DNA of 64,000 nucleotides, taken from Kineosporia mesophila. Lineage in GTDB: Bacteria > Actinomycetota > Actinomycetes > Actinomycetales > Kineosporiaceae. Under the pieces are notes generated by a model, which was not told the origin of the DNA, made no database searches, and worked only from the letters and a program-made list of their open reading frames with translations. The position numbers were made by a program, and so were the translations under genes. The stretch covers positions 1 to 64,000 of the forward strand of contig NZ_JAJOMA010000009.1 of assembly GCF_021129235.1 (NCBI RefSeq), read 5' to 3'. Shown here one piece after another: positions 30,581-39,706 of the stretch. Numbering within the stretch: position 1 is the stretch's first letter; each line of letters begins with the position of its first letter.

Positions 30581-30786
30581 CTGAACCCACTCCGGTCGCC
30601 ATGAATCCGGAAGACCACCAGCGCACCCGAGCGATCGGCCGGGACGACGCCCCCGTTCCTGCTGCCGGGTGAACCTGGAAGAAAGGCGAACTCCACTCTC
30701 TCCGGGACACAGCGGGATGACGACATCTCTCCACGAAGCATGCGCACGGTGGCATGTGCACGGCGAGTCTGAGGAGAGGGTGGCAC

Positions 30787-32742
30787 ATGCGCCAGGGACT
30801 GTGGCGAAGTGCGCTGTTCGCCCTGCTGTTTGCCGCAGCGCTGGGTTTCGGGCGTCTGCCGGCCGTCGGGCCGGGAACGAGCCTGAGCGTGGCGTGCCCG
30901 GCGGCCGGCGTGGCGGTGGTGTGGTTCGCGGTTCAGCGCGATGCCGGGACCTGGTGGTGGGACATCGTCCTGCTCGGCGTCATCAGTTCTGGTCTCCACC
31001 TCGCCACCGAATCATCCATCGGTCTGGCCGGCTCCCTCGCTGTGGGCGACGTCGTTCAGCTCCTTCTGTTCACCGTCATGTTCAGGAGATGGTGTCCGCA
31101 CGCCTGGGGCGCCGGCGGGGAACAGGCACTGATCGGCATGCGACAGCTCTTCCGGCTGACGGGCGCCGCTGTGGTCGCTTCTGCCGGCAGTGCGCTGATC
31201 GTCCTGCGCGCCATCGGGGCCGTGACCACGATCCCGACCTGGCAGGCCGCACTGATCTGGATACTCAGTAACAGCATCGCCATCGTGCTGATTGCGGCAG
31301 CCGGCTTCCGGGTGGGCTGTCTGCTCTCCGCGGCTCAGCGCCGACGGAAGGGCCGCAAGGCCGAGGCACCGGATCTGATCGAGGTACCTTTCCACCGCCC
31401 CGGCGGCCGGGGCGCCGCCGAGCTCGTGATGCTCCTGATCAGTACCAGCGTGATCTACGAACTGGTCTTCTACGGCACGTCACTCCCGATCGCGTTTCTC
31501 ACGCAGGCGCTCACCGTCTGGATGGCTCTGCGTTTCGACACCGTCATCGTGGTGATACACAACCTGCTGACCGGCACTTTCGCGGTGTTCCTGACTCTGG
31601 CCGGCCACGGGCCCTTCGCAACCCTGCCCACCACTGCCTCCCGGGCGCTGGTGGTGCTGACCTTCACGGGGCTGGTCGCCGTGGTGGGACTGGCTCTGGC
31701 CATGAGCAGGGACGAGCGAGATGTCTTGCTCAGCCGGGTTCAGGACCAGGCCGACCTGGCCCAGGCGCATGCTCAGCACATGGAGACTCTCGCCCGCGCC
31801 TCGCGAGCGCTGGCCGGTGCGGAAGACGCGCGAGAGGCAATCTGCCGGGCCGCCCGTGAGATCTCCGGGGCCGACGGCGCGTACCTGCTGGAACCGCAGG
31901 ACGGTGACATGCTGGTCAGCACCGCCACCGGTGGCATGCCTCTGCCTCCGGTACGTCTTCACATGAGTGCCGAGGGGTCCCAGGCCGCCGTCGTCCTGCG
32001 AGAGGGACGAATGGTCTTCGCAGCCAACCTGGAATCGTCCACACAGGCGACTCCGCGGATCAGGGCCGAAGTGAACGCGCGCTCCGCTCTCTGGCAGCCG
32101 GTGTTCCGGGCCGGTAAGCCGGTGGCGGTGATCTGCCTGTTCTTCAAGAAGAGCATCTCCACCTACCCGCCTCACGTGCCACCGATGCTGGAGACCCTGG
32201 CCGCGGAAGCCGCCAGTGCCATTGAACGCGCTGACTTCCTGGACCGCCTCGCAAGGGCCGCGGAACGGGACAGCCTCACCAACGTGGCGAACCGCCGCCG
32301 CTGGGACCAGGCCCTGGCCACAGAGATCGCCCGGGCTCAGCGCACCGGCAAACCGCTGACGGTGGCGCTGCTCGACCTGGATCATTTCAAGAGGTACAAC
32401 GACCGGCACGGTCATCTGGCGGGCGACGACCTGCTGCGCGAATTCGCCCGAGCGGCCGAGGAATGCCTGCGCGAGATCGACACTCTGGCCCGCTGGGGTG
32501 GGGAGGAGTTCGCCGTGGCACTCCCGTCCTGTACCGCCCACGAGGCGCTGGTGGTGGCCGAGCGGATTCGAGCTGTCGTGCCGAATGGTCAGACGTGCAC
32601 GGTCGGTCTCGCCGAATGGACCGCCGGCCTGAGCGCCGAGGAAACGATGCGACGGGCGGACGAAGTTCTCTACCAGGGAAAGCAGGCGGGCCGGGACAAG
32701 ACGATCATCCATCCGGCCCGGACGCCCGTGGAGTCCTGCTGA
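30787..32742 (+). CDS. MASE1-like/GAF diguanylate cyclase (GGEEF)
   Basis: The 651-residue protein has about eight membrane segments (1-320, MASE1-like), a coiled stretch, a GAF domain (about 340-480) and a GGDEF domain with GGEEF at about 571. An inhibitory I-site is present (REID, five residues before GGEEF), so product feedback is expected. ATG 30787 follows GGAGAGGG; an earlier in-frame start at 30754 is less likely. It diverges from the gene at 30580 across about 200 nt. Confidence 0.9.
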   Translation: MRQGLWRSALFALLFAAALGFGRLPAVGPGTSLSVACPAAGVAVVWFAVQRDAGTWWWDIVLLGVISSGLHLATESSIGLAGSLAVGDVVQLLLFTVMFRRWCPHAWGAGGEQALIGMRQLFRLTGAAVVASAGSALIVLRAIGAVTTIPTWQAALIWILSNSIAIVLIAAAGFRVGCLLSAAQRRRKGRKAEAPDLIEVPFHRPGGRGAAELVMLLISTSVIYELVFYGTSLPIAFLTQALTVWMALRFDTVIVVIHNLLTGTFAVFLTLAGHGPFATLPTTASRALVVLTFTGLVAVVGLALAMSRDERDVLLSRVQDQADLAQAHAQHMETLARASRALAGAEDAREAICRAAREISGADGAYLLEPQDGDMLVSTATGGMPLPPVRLHMSAEGSQAAVVLREGRMVFAANLESSTQATPRIRAEVNARSALWQPVFRAGKPVAVICLFFKKSISTYPPHVPPMLETLAAEAASAIERADFLDRLARAAERDSLTNVANRRRWDQALATEIARAQRTGKPLTVALLDLDHFKRYNDRHGHLAGDDLLREFARAAEECLREIDTLARWGGEEFAVALPSCTAHEALVVAERIRAVVPNGQTCTVGLAEWTAGLSAEETMRRADEVLYQGKQAGRDKTIIHPARTPVESC

Positions 32743-32776
32743 CCGTCCCGGGGCCGCGGGAAGGCGCGCGGTCCGG

Positions 32777-32810
32777 GCCGGCCCCTGGTGGTCGGACGCC
32801 CAGGGCCGGC
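32777..32810. terminator. Bidirectional hairpin between convergent genes
   Basis: GCCGGCCCCTGG (32777-32788) pairs with CCAGGGCCGGC (32800-32810) around an 11-nt loop, with one bulge. It sits between the diguanylate cyclase stop and the ABC ATPase stop and can serve both. Confidence 0.6.
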
Positions 32811-32817
32811 TCGTCGT

Positions 32818-33426
32818 TCAGAGGCCTGTTCCAAGCGGTAGCGTCTGGGTGGCATGAGCCAGCACCCGTGGATCATGCGTAGAAATGATCACCAGTGTGC
32901 CCTGCGCGAGCACCGACAGAACGGCCTCGATCACCCGCTGCGTGTTGTCGTCGTCCTGATGGGCCGTCGGCTCGTCCAGAACCATCAGTGACGGGCCGAG
33001 CAGGAGCGCGCGGGCCACCGCCACGCGCTGCTGCTCACCGACTGAACCCTGACCCACCGGGCGGCTCGCCAGCACATCCACGCCCAGCCGCTCGAGCAGG
33101 GTCGCCACGGTGTCCGGGCTGACGGTGCGTCCGGCGGCCAGGACCGGCATCACCAGGTTCTCCGCCGCGGTGAGTTCTGGCAACAGGGCCAGACGCTGAG
33201 GCACCACGGCGATCCGCGACCAGTCGGTGATTTCGTCGGTCGGCGTGCCGTCGAGCGTCACCGCGCCCTGCTCCGGGCGCTCGAACCCGGCGATCAGGTG
33301 GCAGAGTGTGGACTTCCCCGAGCCGGAGTGGCCGGTCAGGGCGACCAGCGCATGGGGCCCCGCGCTCAGATTGACATCTTTCAGCACACCATGGCTGACC
33401 GCCGAGACGTTCAGCGATGCGTTCAT
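32818..33426 (-). CDS. ABC transporter ATPase, short (MacB/LolD type)
   Basis: The 202-residue ATPase has Walker A GHSGSGKST, a degenerate signature (QGSVGEQQRVAVARAL rather than LSGGQ), Walker B LMVLDEPTAHQD and the switch His in ISTHDPRVL. It is shorter than the usual 220-240 residues. It is the last gene of a three-gene unit with another ATPase and an FtsX-type permease (ATGA overlap). Two unequal ATPases suggest a heterodimer. Confidence 0.88.
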   Translation of the reverse strand: MNASLNVSAVSHGVLKDVNLSAGPHALVALTGHSGSGKSTLCHLIAGFERPEQGAVTLDGTPTDEITDWSRIAVVPQRLALLPELTAAENLVMPVLAAGRTVSPDTVATLLERLGVDVLASRPVGQGSVGEQQRVAVARALLLGPSLMVLDEPTAHQDDDNTQRVIEAVLSVLAQGTLVIISTHDPRVLAHATQTLPLGTGL

Positions 33427-34283
33427 GAGCTGCTCTCCGGTGCCTCGAGGACGACCTTGCCGTCGATCAGCTCCATCCGGGCCCGGCGGCCGGGGAAGAG
33501 GTTCAATGCCTCCGGCGACAATTGCAGGCGCCCGGCGGAGTCGATCACCGCTTCGGTCCGGCGGGTCTCGGGCAGTTCGCTGCCGGACCGCTCGGCCGAG
33601 AGCACGCCGTGGCGCAGGTGCAGCACGCGCGGCACGCGACGCAGCGCTCGTGGGTCGTGGCTGGACAGGACACAGGTGCTGCCTGCGGCCGCCACCGTGG
33701 CCAGCGCCGCGAGCACCCGCTCGGCGTTGTCGTCGTCCAGTTCGGCGGTGGGCTCGTCGGCGACCACCAGAGCCGGGGCGTGGGTCAGGGCCGCGGCGAC
33801 GGCCAGGCGCTGCTGTTCGCCACCGGAGAGCCGTCCCGGCGTGGCGTCAGCCCGGTGGGTGAGGCCCAGCAGCTCCAGGGTCTGGGTAGGTTCGAGTCCA
33901 TCGGTACGACCACGGATGCACGCGGCCTGCAGCAGGTTCTCGATCACGGTCAGGTGCGGGAAGAGGCCGTGGGCCGGTCGCTGCGGTACCCAGGCGATAC
34001 TGTTGCGGCGCAGGGATTTCAGAACCGATTGCGGGGCCTGGGTAACGTCGGCGCCCAACAGCGTGACGGTGCCGGCACTGGCCCGGTCGCGCAGCGCCAG
34101 GATCGAGAGCAGCGTGCTCTTGCCGCCGCCCGAGGGGCCGGCGATGACGGTGATGCCGCCCGACGGGAAGTCGACGTCGACCCCGCGCAGGGCGTGCACC
34201 TCACCGGAGACCGCGCGGTAGATCCGCACGAGATTACTCAGCCCGGCGGTCCGACCGGTGACATTGGTCGTCTCACCGGTCAT
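33423..34283 (-). CDS. ABC transporter ATPase with AbrB-like C-terminal tail
   Basis: The 286-residue protein has Walker A GPSGGGKST, signature RLSGGEQQRLAVAAAL, Walker B LVVADEPTAELDDD and LSSHDPRAL. After the ATPase domain, residues about 243-280 read DSAGRLQLSPEALNLFPG, then ARMELIDGKVVLEAP. This resembles a SpoVT/AbrB-type swapped-hairpin module, which could dimerise or bind DNA. It overlaps the permease by 11 nt and the second ATPase by 4 nt. Confidence 0.88.
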   Translation of the reverse strand: MTGETTNVTGRTAGLSNLVRIYRAVSGEVHALRGVDVDFPSGGITVIAGPSGGGKSTLLSILALRDRASAGTVTLLGADVTQAPQSVLKSLRRNSIAWVPQRPAHGLFPHLTVIENLLQAACIRGRTDGLEPTQTLELLGLTHRADATPGRLSGGEQQRLAVAAALTHAPALVVADEPTAELDDDNAERVLAALATVAAAGSTCVLSSHDPRALRRVPRVLHLRHGVLSAERSGSELPETRRTEAVIDSAGRLQLSPEALNLFPGRRARMELIDGKVVLEAPESSS

Positions 34284-37086
34284 CGCGAAGAACCTCCGAG
34301 GGCACCAGCGCAGCCGATCTGCGCGCCGCGGCCCAGACCGCCACCACGGTGACTCCCGCGGCGGCCAGTGCGCTGAGGGCCAGTGGCAGAAGCGGTATCT
34401 GAAAGCCTAGAGCCGGTGCGAGGGCGGGTCCCGGCTCGACCAGGCGGGGAAGCAGAAGCATGAGCAGGGCCAAGGGCGGGACCAGCGCGATGAGCGCAGC
34501 CAGGCTGGTCAGCGCGAGCTCGATGGCCCGGAGCCGGATCAGGTGGGCCGGGCGGATACCGAACCGGAACAGGACGAGGTCGACCGGGGCGGCACGGGCG
34601 ACACGCCGGTCGACGGCGACCACGACCGACAGTCCGGCCAGGGCCAGAGCGGCCAGCCCGAGGACGACCTGGTAAGTGGCCGCCCATCTGCTGGAGGTGA
34701 GAACCGGTGTGGCCTGGGCCTGCTGGATGGAGGTGATGGTTGCCGGGGTGATGTCCTTCCGGTCGAGGTAGGCCGCCAGGGCGGTGGCGGTTCGGGTCGA
34801 CCAGAGCCAGGTGGTGTACGTCCCCTGCGAACCGGGATTCACTGCCAATGAGGGGTTCTGAACGTTGCCGAGGGCGTCGAGAGCGTCAAGATGGGCGAAC
34901 AGCGACCGGGCGTCGAAGACGACCGTCGGGCCGGTGGCGCCAGGAAAGGCGGTCAGGTCGGCTCGCGCGATGAGGGGAATCTCCTGGGACCCGATCGAGA
35001 CGGTCCCGCCGAGTCCGGTCTCGCGGCCGGGTATCCCGATCAGGAGGGCCGGCAGGACGCCCCGGGCGGGTGCGCCGAGGGTCTGCAGCGCCTGGCGCGC
35101 CTCGGCCAGATCCGGTCCGCGCCCCCAGAGTGCCACCGCCGGGAAAGTCTCGGGATTGATCACCAGAATGTCCACGTCGTGGTGGTCGGGCTGCAACTGG
35201 GCACGGGTCTTCCACAGCACCGACAGGTCCTGCCCCAGAGCGGGATGGGGGCCTGAACCCGCGCCCAGGCCGGAGGAGGTGGGGATGTGGGCCGTGCTGA
35301 CCGCTCCGGCCAGGACGGCGGTCTTGTCCTGCACCGATGCGCGCACCATGCTGGTGGAGACCAGCCCGTAGGCCAGCACACCCACCCCGATGGACAGAAC
35401 CACCACCAGATCGGTGACCGCCAGTCCGGTGTCGCGCAACCCGCGCAGGATCAGCCGGTCGATGCTAGATCCTGGAGTCGTGGTGGAGCGGCGGCGCACG
35501 CGCGCGGCGACGGCAGCGGCCAGGCGGACCGTCAGCAGGCTACCGCTGGACAGAACGAGAACGGGCAGGACCGCAGCGAGCGGGTCGGTGTAGGAGGCCC
35601 GGTCGTCGCGGGTCAGCACCGAGGCGATGGCCAGGCCGGTGGCACCCAGCAGGAGAGGTAGCCAGGGCCCGCCGGATCCGGCCCGACCCCGGGAGGATTC
35701 GTGCCCGGCGAGCCGTCGTCCGATTGCATGGGTCTGCAGCAGGGTGACAACGGCGTTGCCGGCCAGCGTGACGAGGGCGACCAGTCCTACTGCATACAGA
35801 GCAGCGACGATCGCGTCCGGGCCCAGCCGGCTCTGCGGGCCGAAGCCCACGAAGGCGAAGTAGACCGCAGTGAAGCCGGTGACGGCACCGGCGAACACCG
35901 GCAGCAGCAGTTCGGCAACGCCGGCCAGGATGATCGCGGGCAGCGGCGCGCCCACGCCGACCAGCAGCTCGTTCTCACGGCGGCGGCGCTGGGACAGGGC
36001 GCGCAGCGCCATGATCACCGCGGCCAGCCCGAGGGCAGCGCCGGCCAGGGCGATACCTCGGCCCTGCTGGGCCGCCGCGCGGGCATCGGCCTGAGCCTCG
36101 TCGTGCAGCGACGTGAGTCCGGTCTCGACGCGGGGCACCACCCCCTGGCCGGCCGCGACCACCCGCAGCGCACTGGTCGGGTCGCTTGCGTCCAGCCGGA
36201 ACTTCTGGGCGGCCGTCGCCGCCTGACCGAGTCGCCCCAGTGACCGCCCTTCCTGGGTGAGCTCGGCCGAGAAACTCCACTGGGGTTTCTCGTCGGCCCC
36301 CTTCAGAGCGGCAAGGACGGTTTCCTGGTCACCGATCATGAGCAGGGGCGGCGTCGGGCACCCGGCCGGGTCGCTGGGCAATCGCGCGGCGATGGATGAG
36401 AAGTACGAGCCGGCGGGCAATCGCCCGTCCGCCACGGTGCGGTAGGTACCGGCCAGGGTGACGGTGGACTGGCTGGTGGTTCGGGTGCCACGCCCCTGAG
36501 AGTCGGCGGCGACCGGGGCCACCGGCCCACTACAACCCAGGATGTCCAGCCCGTCGCTGAATGTCTTACCGACCTGGAACTCGTCCCCGGGATCCAGCCC
36601 GAGACCATGGGCCTCTCCATCAGGCAGCCACAGTCCTCGGGCACCGCGTTCGCCCCGCACCACGTCGAGCGCCTGCACCGCACCCGTGCGGTGATAGAGC
36701 ACCGCCACCCGGTGCTGGTCACCGACGCCGAGAAAGGGCACCGGCTTACCCAGCTCGAGCTGCCAGGAAGCCGCCCACACCTCGGTGACCACCGGGCCCA
36801 GCCAGGGCACTCCGTCCAGCATACGGACCACCTCGGCCCGGGTCTCGTCCCAGATGGGACCCGGCAGCACGAATCCCAGCGCGGCCTGCTGATTGAGCTG
36901 GGAACCGGCCGGGACCGTCGCGAGCTTGCGCTCCAGCGAACCGTTCGCGGTCGCCCGGGCGAACAGCGGGCCGGCCGCGACCAGCCCCGCCAGCAGAGCA
37001 ACGCTGATCGTGAGCATGAGCGCCGGCGCACCGGAGTGCAGCATGCGTCCCGGTGCGCGGCGCAGCAAGGGCCAGCTGTGGTACAT
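34273..37086 (-). CDS. FtsX-like ABC permease
   Basis: The 937-residue membrane protein has one N-terminal segment (ALMLTISVALLAGLVAAGPL), a large extracytoplasmic domain (about 45-370) and a four-helix FtsX block. After a second extracytoplasmic domain a closing block follows (LLPLALSALAAAGVTVVAVW). This is the duplicated FtsX form typical of actinobacterial MacB-like exporters. The start at 37086 has GGGGAGGG. A less GC-rich stretch near 37150-37190 may hold the promoter. Substrate unknown; peptide or lipophilic antibiotic export is a family guess. Confidence 0.88.
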   Translation of the reverse strand: MYHSWPLLRRAPGRMLHSGAPALMLTISVALLAGLVAAGPLFARATANGSLERKLATVPAGSQLNQQAALGFVLPGPIWDETRAEVVRMLDGVPWLGPVVTEVWAASWQLELGKPVPFLGVGDQHRVAVLYHRTGAVQALDVVRGERGARGLWLPDGEAHGLGLDPGDEFQVGKTFSDGLDILGCSGPVAPVAADSQGRGTRTTSQSTVTLAGTYRTVADGRLPAGSYFSSIAARLPSDPAGCPTPPLLMIGDQETVLAALKGADEKPQWSFSAELTQEGRSLGRLGQAATAAQKFRLDASDPTSALRVVAAGQGVVPRVETGLTSLHDEAQADARAAAQQGRGIALAGAALGLAAVIMALRALSQRRRRENELLVGVGAPLPAIILAGVAELLLPVFAGAVTGFTAVYFAFVGFGPQSRLGPDAIVAALYAVGLVALVTLAGNAVVTLLQTHAIGRRLAGHESSRGRAGSGGPWLPLLLGATGLAIASVLTRDDRASYTDPLAAVLPVLVLSSGSLLTVRLAAAVAARVRRRSTTTPGSSIDRLILRGLRDTGLAVTDLVVVLSIGVGVLAYGLVSTSMVRASVQDKTAVLAGAVSTAHIPTSSGLGAGSGPHPALGQDLSVLWKTRAQLQPDHHDVDILVINPETFPAVALWGRGPDLAEARQALQTLGAPARGVLPALLIGIPGRETGLGGTVSIGSQEIPLIARADLTAFPGATGPTVVFDARSLFAHLDALDALGNVQNPSLAVNPGSQGTYTTWLWSTRTATALAAYLDRKDITPATITSIQQAQATPVLTSSRWAATYQVVLGLAALALAGLSVVVAVDRRVARAAPVDLVLFRFGIRPAHLIRLRAIELALTSLAALIALVPPLALLMLLLPRLVEPGPALAPALGFQIPLLPLALSALAAAGVTVVAVWAAARRSAALVPSEVLRDDR

Positions 37087-37239
37087 CGGCCCTCCCCGGG
37101 CGCCGCCTGTCCGTGAAATCTGGGCCAGCGTAGGGCGCCGGGACCGGCAACTGGGTGCTATGTCGTAATTGTTATGATCTGGCATTGCCGTTCCAGCCTT
37201 GGTAATAGAACTTGCCGTCAGCACCCGGCCTAGCCCCCG

Positions 37240-38103
37240 TTGATCCCCATGTACTGTTCTGTGGTGCTCTGTTCCCAGGTCTGCACCCATAGCAACCGGC
37301 TCAGACCACTGATCCTCATCATGACCGCGGGGTTGGCCGTCATGGGGATGATGGGCGGTTGCGACAGCTCCACCAGGAGCGGCCGGCCGATCGTGGTCAC
37401 CGGTACGGCCGGCCCCGCCGGCATCCAGACGTCATCCGGCTCCGGTGAGCCTGCTTCACCGATCGCTACCACCGCGGGCCAAGGGTGCCCGGTCGGCGGA
37501 GCGCCCGTTCCGAGGAACTCCCACCGGGTGGGAACGGACGACCTGGACGGCGACGGTATTCCGGACGAGCTGTGGCTGGCCCGTGACGCAGACCTGCGCA
37601 TCCTGGGGATCAGTACCGCGAGCGGCGCCCGGTTCTCCATCAGCCTCAACGCCTTCGACGCCGGGGCCCTGGAGCAACGGGTCGGCGACACGGCCACGGC
37701 GATCTCCGGGCGACTCGGTGACGGGTCCGCCGTCGTCCTGGTGGATCTGGGCCGTTCGGCAGCCCTGTACGGCGTGGTGAACTGCTACCTCGTCGCCACG
37801 ACGAATGCTCAGGGGCATCCGTACCTGTTCGATCTCGGTTATGACCAGACCGGAAACGGGGTCGGCTGCCCGGTTGTCGGCTCGAGGCGGGTCCTGGCCG
37901 GGTATCTGGCGGACTACGACTCGAAGGACGAGACGTATCGCGTCACCCGGACGACGATCGACCTGGATGCGATCCACCGGCGGGCAACGGCCGGCCGGAG
38001 CACCGTCCTGGCCACCAGCGCTCCCGAAAACTCCGCTGTGGTTCGGGATGCCACATCCGTGACCTGTGGGGACAACGAGCCCGTCACCGAACCGGCTCCC
38101 TGA
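37240..38103 (+). CDS. Secreted lipoprotein with Asp-rich calcium-type loop
   Basis: The 287-residue protein has a signal peptide ending in a lipobox (VMGMMGGC, Cys about 42), then a Ser/Gly/Thr-rich spacer. The mature part has DDLDGDGIPDELWLARD, the DxDxDG pattern of FG-GAP/EF-hand-like calcium loops, and four further Cys residues that could pair. The upstream start is uncertain; later starts shorten only the n-region. It stands alone between divergent and tandem genes. Anchored surface role likely; ligand unknown. Confidence 0.7.
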   Translation: MIPMYCSVVLCSQVCTHSNRLRPLILIMTAGLAVMGMMGGCDSSTRSGRPIVVTGTAGPAGIQTSSGSGEPASPIATTAGQGCPVGGAPVPRNSHRVGTDDLDGDGIPDELWLARDADLRILGISTASGARFSISLNAFDAGALEQRVGDTATAISGRLGDGSAVVLVDLGRSAALYGVVNCYLVATTNAQGHPYLFDLGYDQTGNGVGCPVVGSRRVLAGYLADYDSKDETYRVTRTTIDLDAIHRRATAGRSTVLATSAPENSAVVRDATSVTCGDNEPVTEPAP

Positions 38104-38379
38104 ACGGGCCACCGGACCCGGGCGATCGATGGTCCCCGGTCAGGCCCGACCACGAGCCGCACCTCTTCCCGTAACCGCAGACGTCAGCCCTGCGTCACAC
38201 GTCACTACCGCAGCAGGACAGGCGATACGACGGGTGACGGGTACGTGGTGGTAGAGGAGCCGTGTGTGAGAGGTGTACATCCAACGCCTCATCCGTTAGG
38301 CCGGTTTCAGGCGCGCAAGACCCGAAAAGCGCCTCGGACAGGAAAAGTGGAGCACCCACGGAACGAGAGGTAGCTTTCC

Positions 38380-39624
38380 ATGCGTATGAGCCTGACCCGG
38401 AGCCTGGCCCCGGTGGCTGTCTCCGCCCTGACCGTGCTCGGTGTTCCCCAGCCCTCTTCGGCGGCCACCCTGCACCCCGCGAGCCCGGTGGCCGCTCACC
38501 GGATCTGGGTGGTGCATCCGGGAGAATCCATCCAGGCCGCGGTGGACGAAGCAGCCTCGGGCGACACCATCAAGATCCGGGCCGGCACGTATCACGAGGC
38601 CGTCTGTGTCAACGGCAAGGGCCTCAAGGTCACGGGCGCCTCGACGGGCAAGACCGTGATCGAGTATCCCCCGTGGAACACGGTTGCCGACCTCCCGGCG
38701 GTGGCGGCCAACCCTTGCTGGAGCGCGCACCAGAAGGCGGACGCCGAGAACGACCAGACGACTCTGGCCGACGATGTCTCCGGCCTGTTCTTCCTCAACC
38801 CGGACTCCCGGGTCGAGGTCAGCCGCCTGACCACGAAAAATCATCCCGCGGACGGGATCACGGTGTGGGGTGCGGACGGCGTCGACATTCACGACACCCA
38901 GGGGCTGGCCCATGAGCGCTACGGGATCACGGTCGCGGCATCCGTCCACATATCGATCAGCAAGAACATCGAAAAGGGGCTGACCCGGCCGTCACCGGTT
39001 TTCGCGGGCACCGGGGGCATCACGGTCTCCGACACCGGGCGAGCCGAAGCCCTGGTCCGGCGAAACCGCGTCGAGAACTACAACCTCGGGGTCTTCCTCA
39101 AGGAGGCGCGCGGCGGCGACGTGGTGTCCAACCGGCTGAGCGGAAACTGCCTCGGAATACTGGTTTTCGACGACTCGGCCCGGGAGATACCGGACACCAA
39201 GGGTAGTTACGAGGGCGGCGACTGGACGGTTCGCAAGAACGTTCTCACCGCCAACAACCGGTACTGCATTGCCGGGCGCGACGGTAGCCAGCGCACCTCG
39301 GGGGTCGGGATCGGTGTCGTCAATGCCGACCGGGTGGTGATCGAGGACAACAAGATCAGGGACAACGTGGCCACCGTGCCCGCGGGAGAGGAGCCGCTGA
39401 ACTTCCCCTCGGGCGGGGTCGTGCTGGTGGGCTTCGCGGCTCCTCCCGGCACCAGCCCTCCGGGAGCCATTCCCGGTGGGACCGTACAGAACGTGCTGGT
39501 CACCCACAACGTGGTGCGCCGGAATGAACCAACCGACATCGTCGTGGTGCAGCCCGACCCGCAGAACCCGCTGATTCTGGCCCCCGGTCCGGACATCGTG
39601 ATCAAGGACAACCGGACCAGCTGA
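38380..39624 (+). CDS. Secreted right-handed beta-helix (NosD/pectate-lyase-like) protein
   Basis: The 414-residue protein has a Sec signal (MRMSLTRSLAPVAVSALTVL to about residue 28). A parallel beta-helix follows, with repeats such as ITVWGADGVDIHDTQG, VVIEDNKIRDN and VLVTHNVVRRNEP, opening with the typical HPGESIQAAVDEAASGDTIK. No obvious catalytic Lys/Arg set identifies a lyase. It probably binds or acts on a polysaccharide outside the cell. The terminator at 39635 follows. Confidence 0.82.
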   Translation: MRMSLTRSLAPVAVSALTVLGVPQPSSAATLHPASPVAAHRIWVVHPGESIQAAVDEAASGDTIKIRAGTYHEAVCVNGKGLKVTGASTGKTVIEYPPWNTVADLPAVAANPCWSAHQKADAENDQTTLADDVSGLFFLNPDSRVEVSRLTTKNHPADGITVWGADGVDIHDTQGLAHERYGITVAASVHISISKNIEKGLTRPSPVFAGTGGITVSDTGRAEALVRRNRVENYNLGVFLKEARGGDVVSNRLSGNCLGILVFDDSAREIPDTKGSYEGGDWTVRKNVLTANNRYCIAGRDGSQRTSGVGIGVVNADRVVIEDNKIRDNVATVPAGEEPLNFPSGGVVLVGFAAPPGTSPPGAIPGGTVQNVLVTHNVVRRNEPTDIVVVQPDPQNPLILAPGPDIVIKDNRTS

Positions 39625-39634
39625 CGTCTGCCCG

Positions 39635-39671
39635 GCTTCCGGTGGCCGGCCGAACGCCGGCTGCCGGAAGC
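39635..39671. terminator. Hairpin between convergent genes
   Basis: GCTTCCGG (39635-39642) pairs with CCGGAAGC (39664-39671), and an inner CCGGC pairs with GCCGG. It lies between the beta-helix stop and the GGDEF-EAL stop. Confidence 0.6.
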
Positions 39672-39706
39672 GAGGCCGCTCGCGACCGGGTCTGCCGGTC
39701 GTCCGC

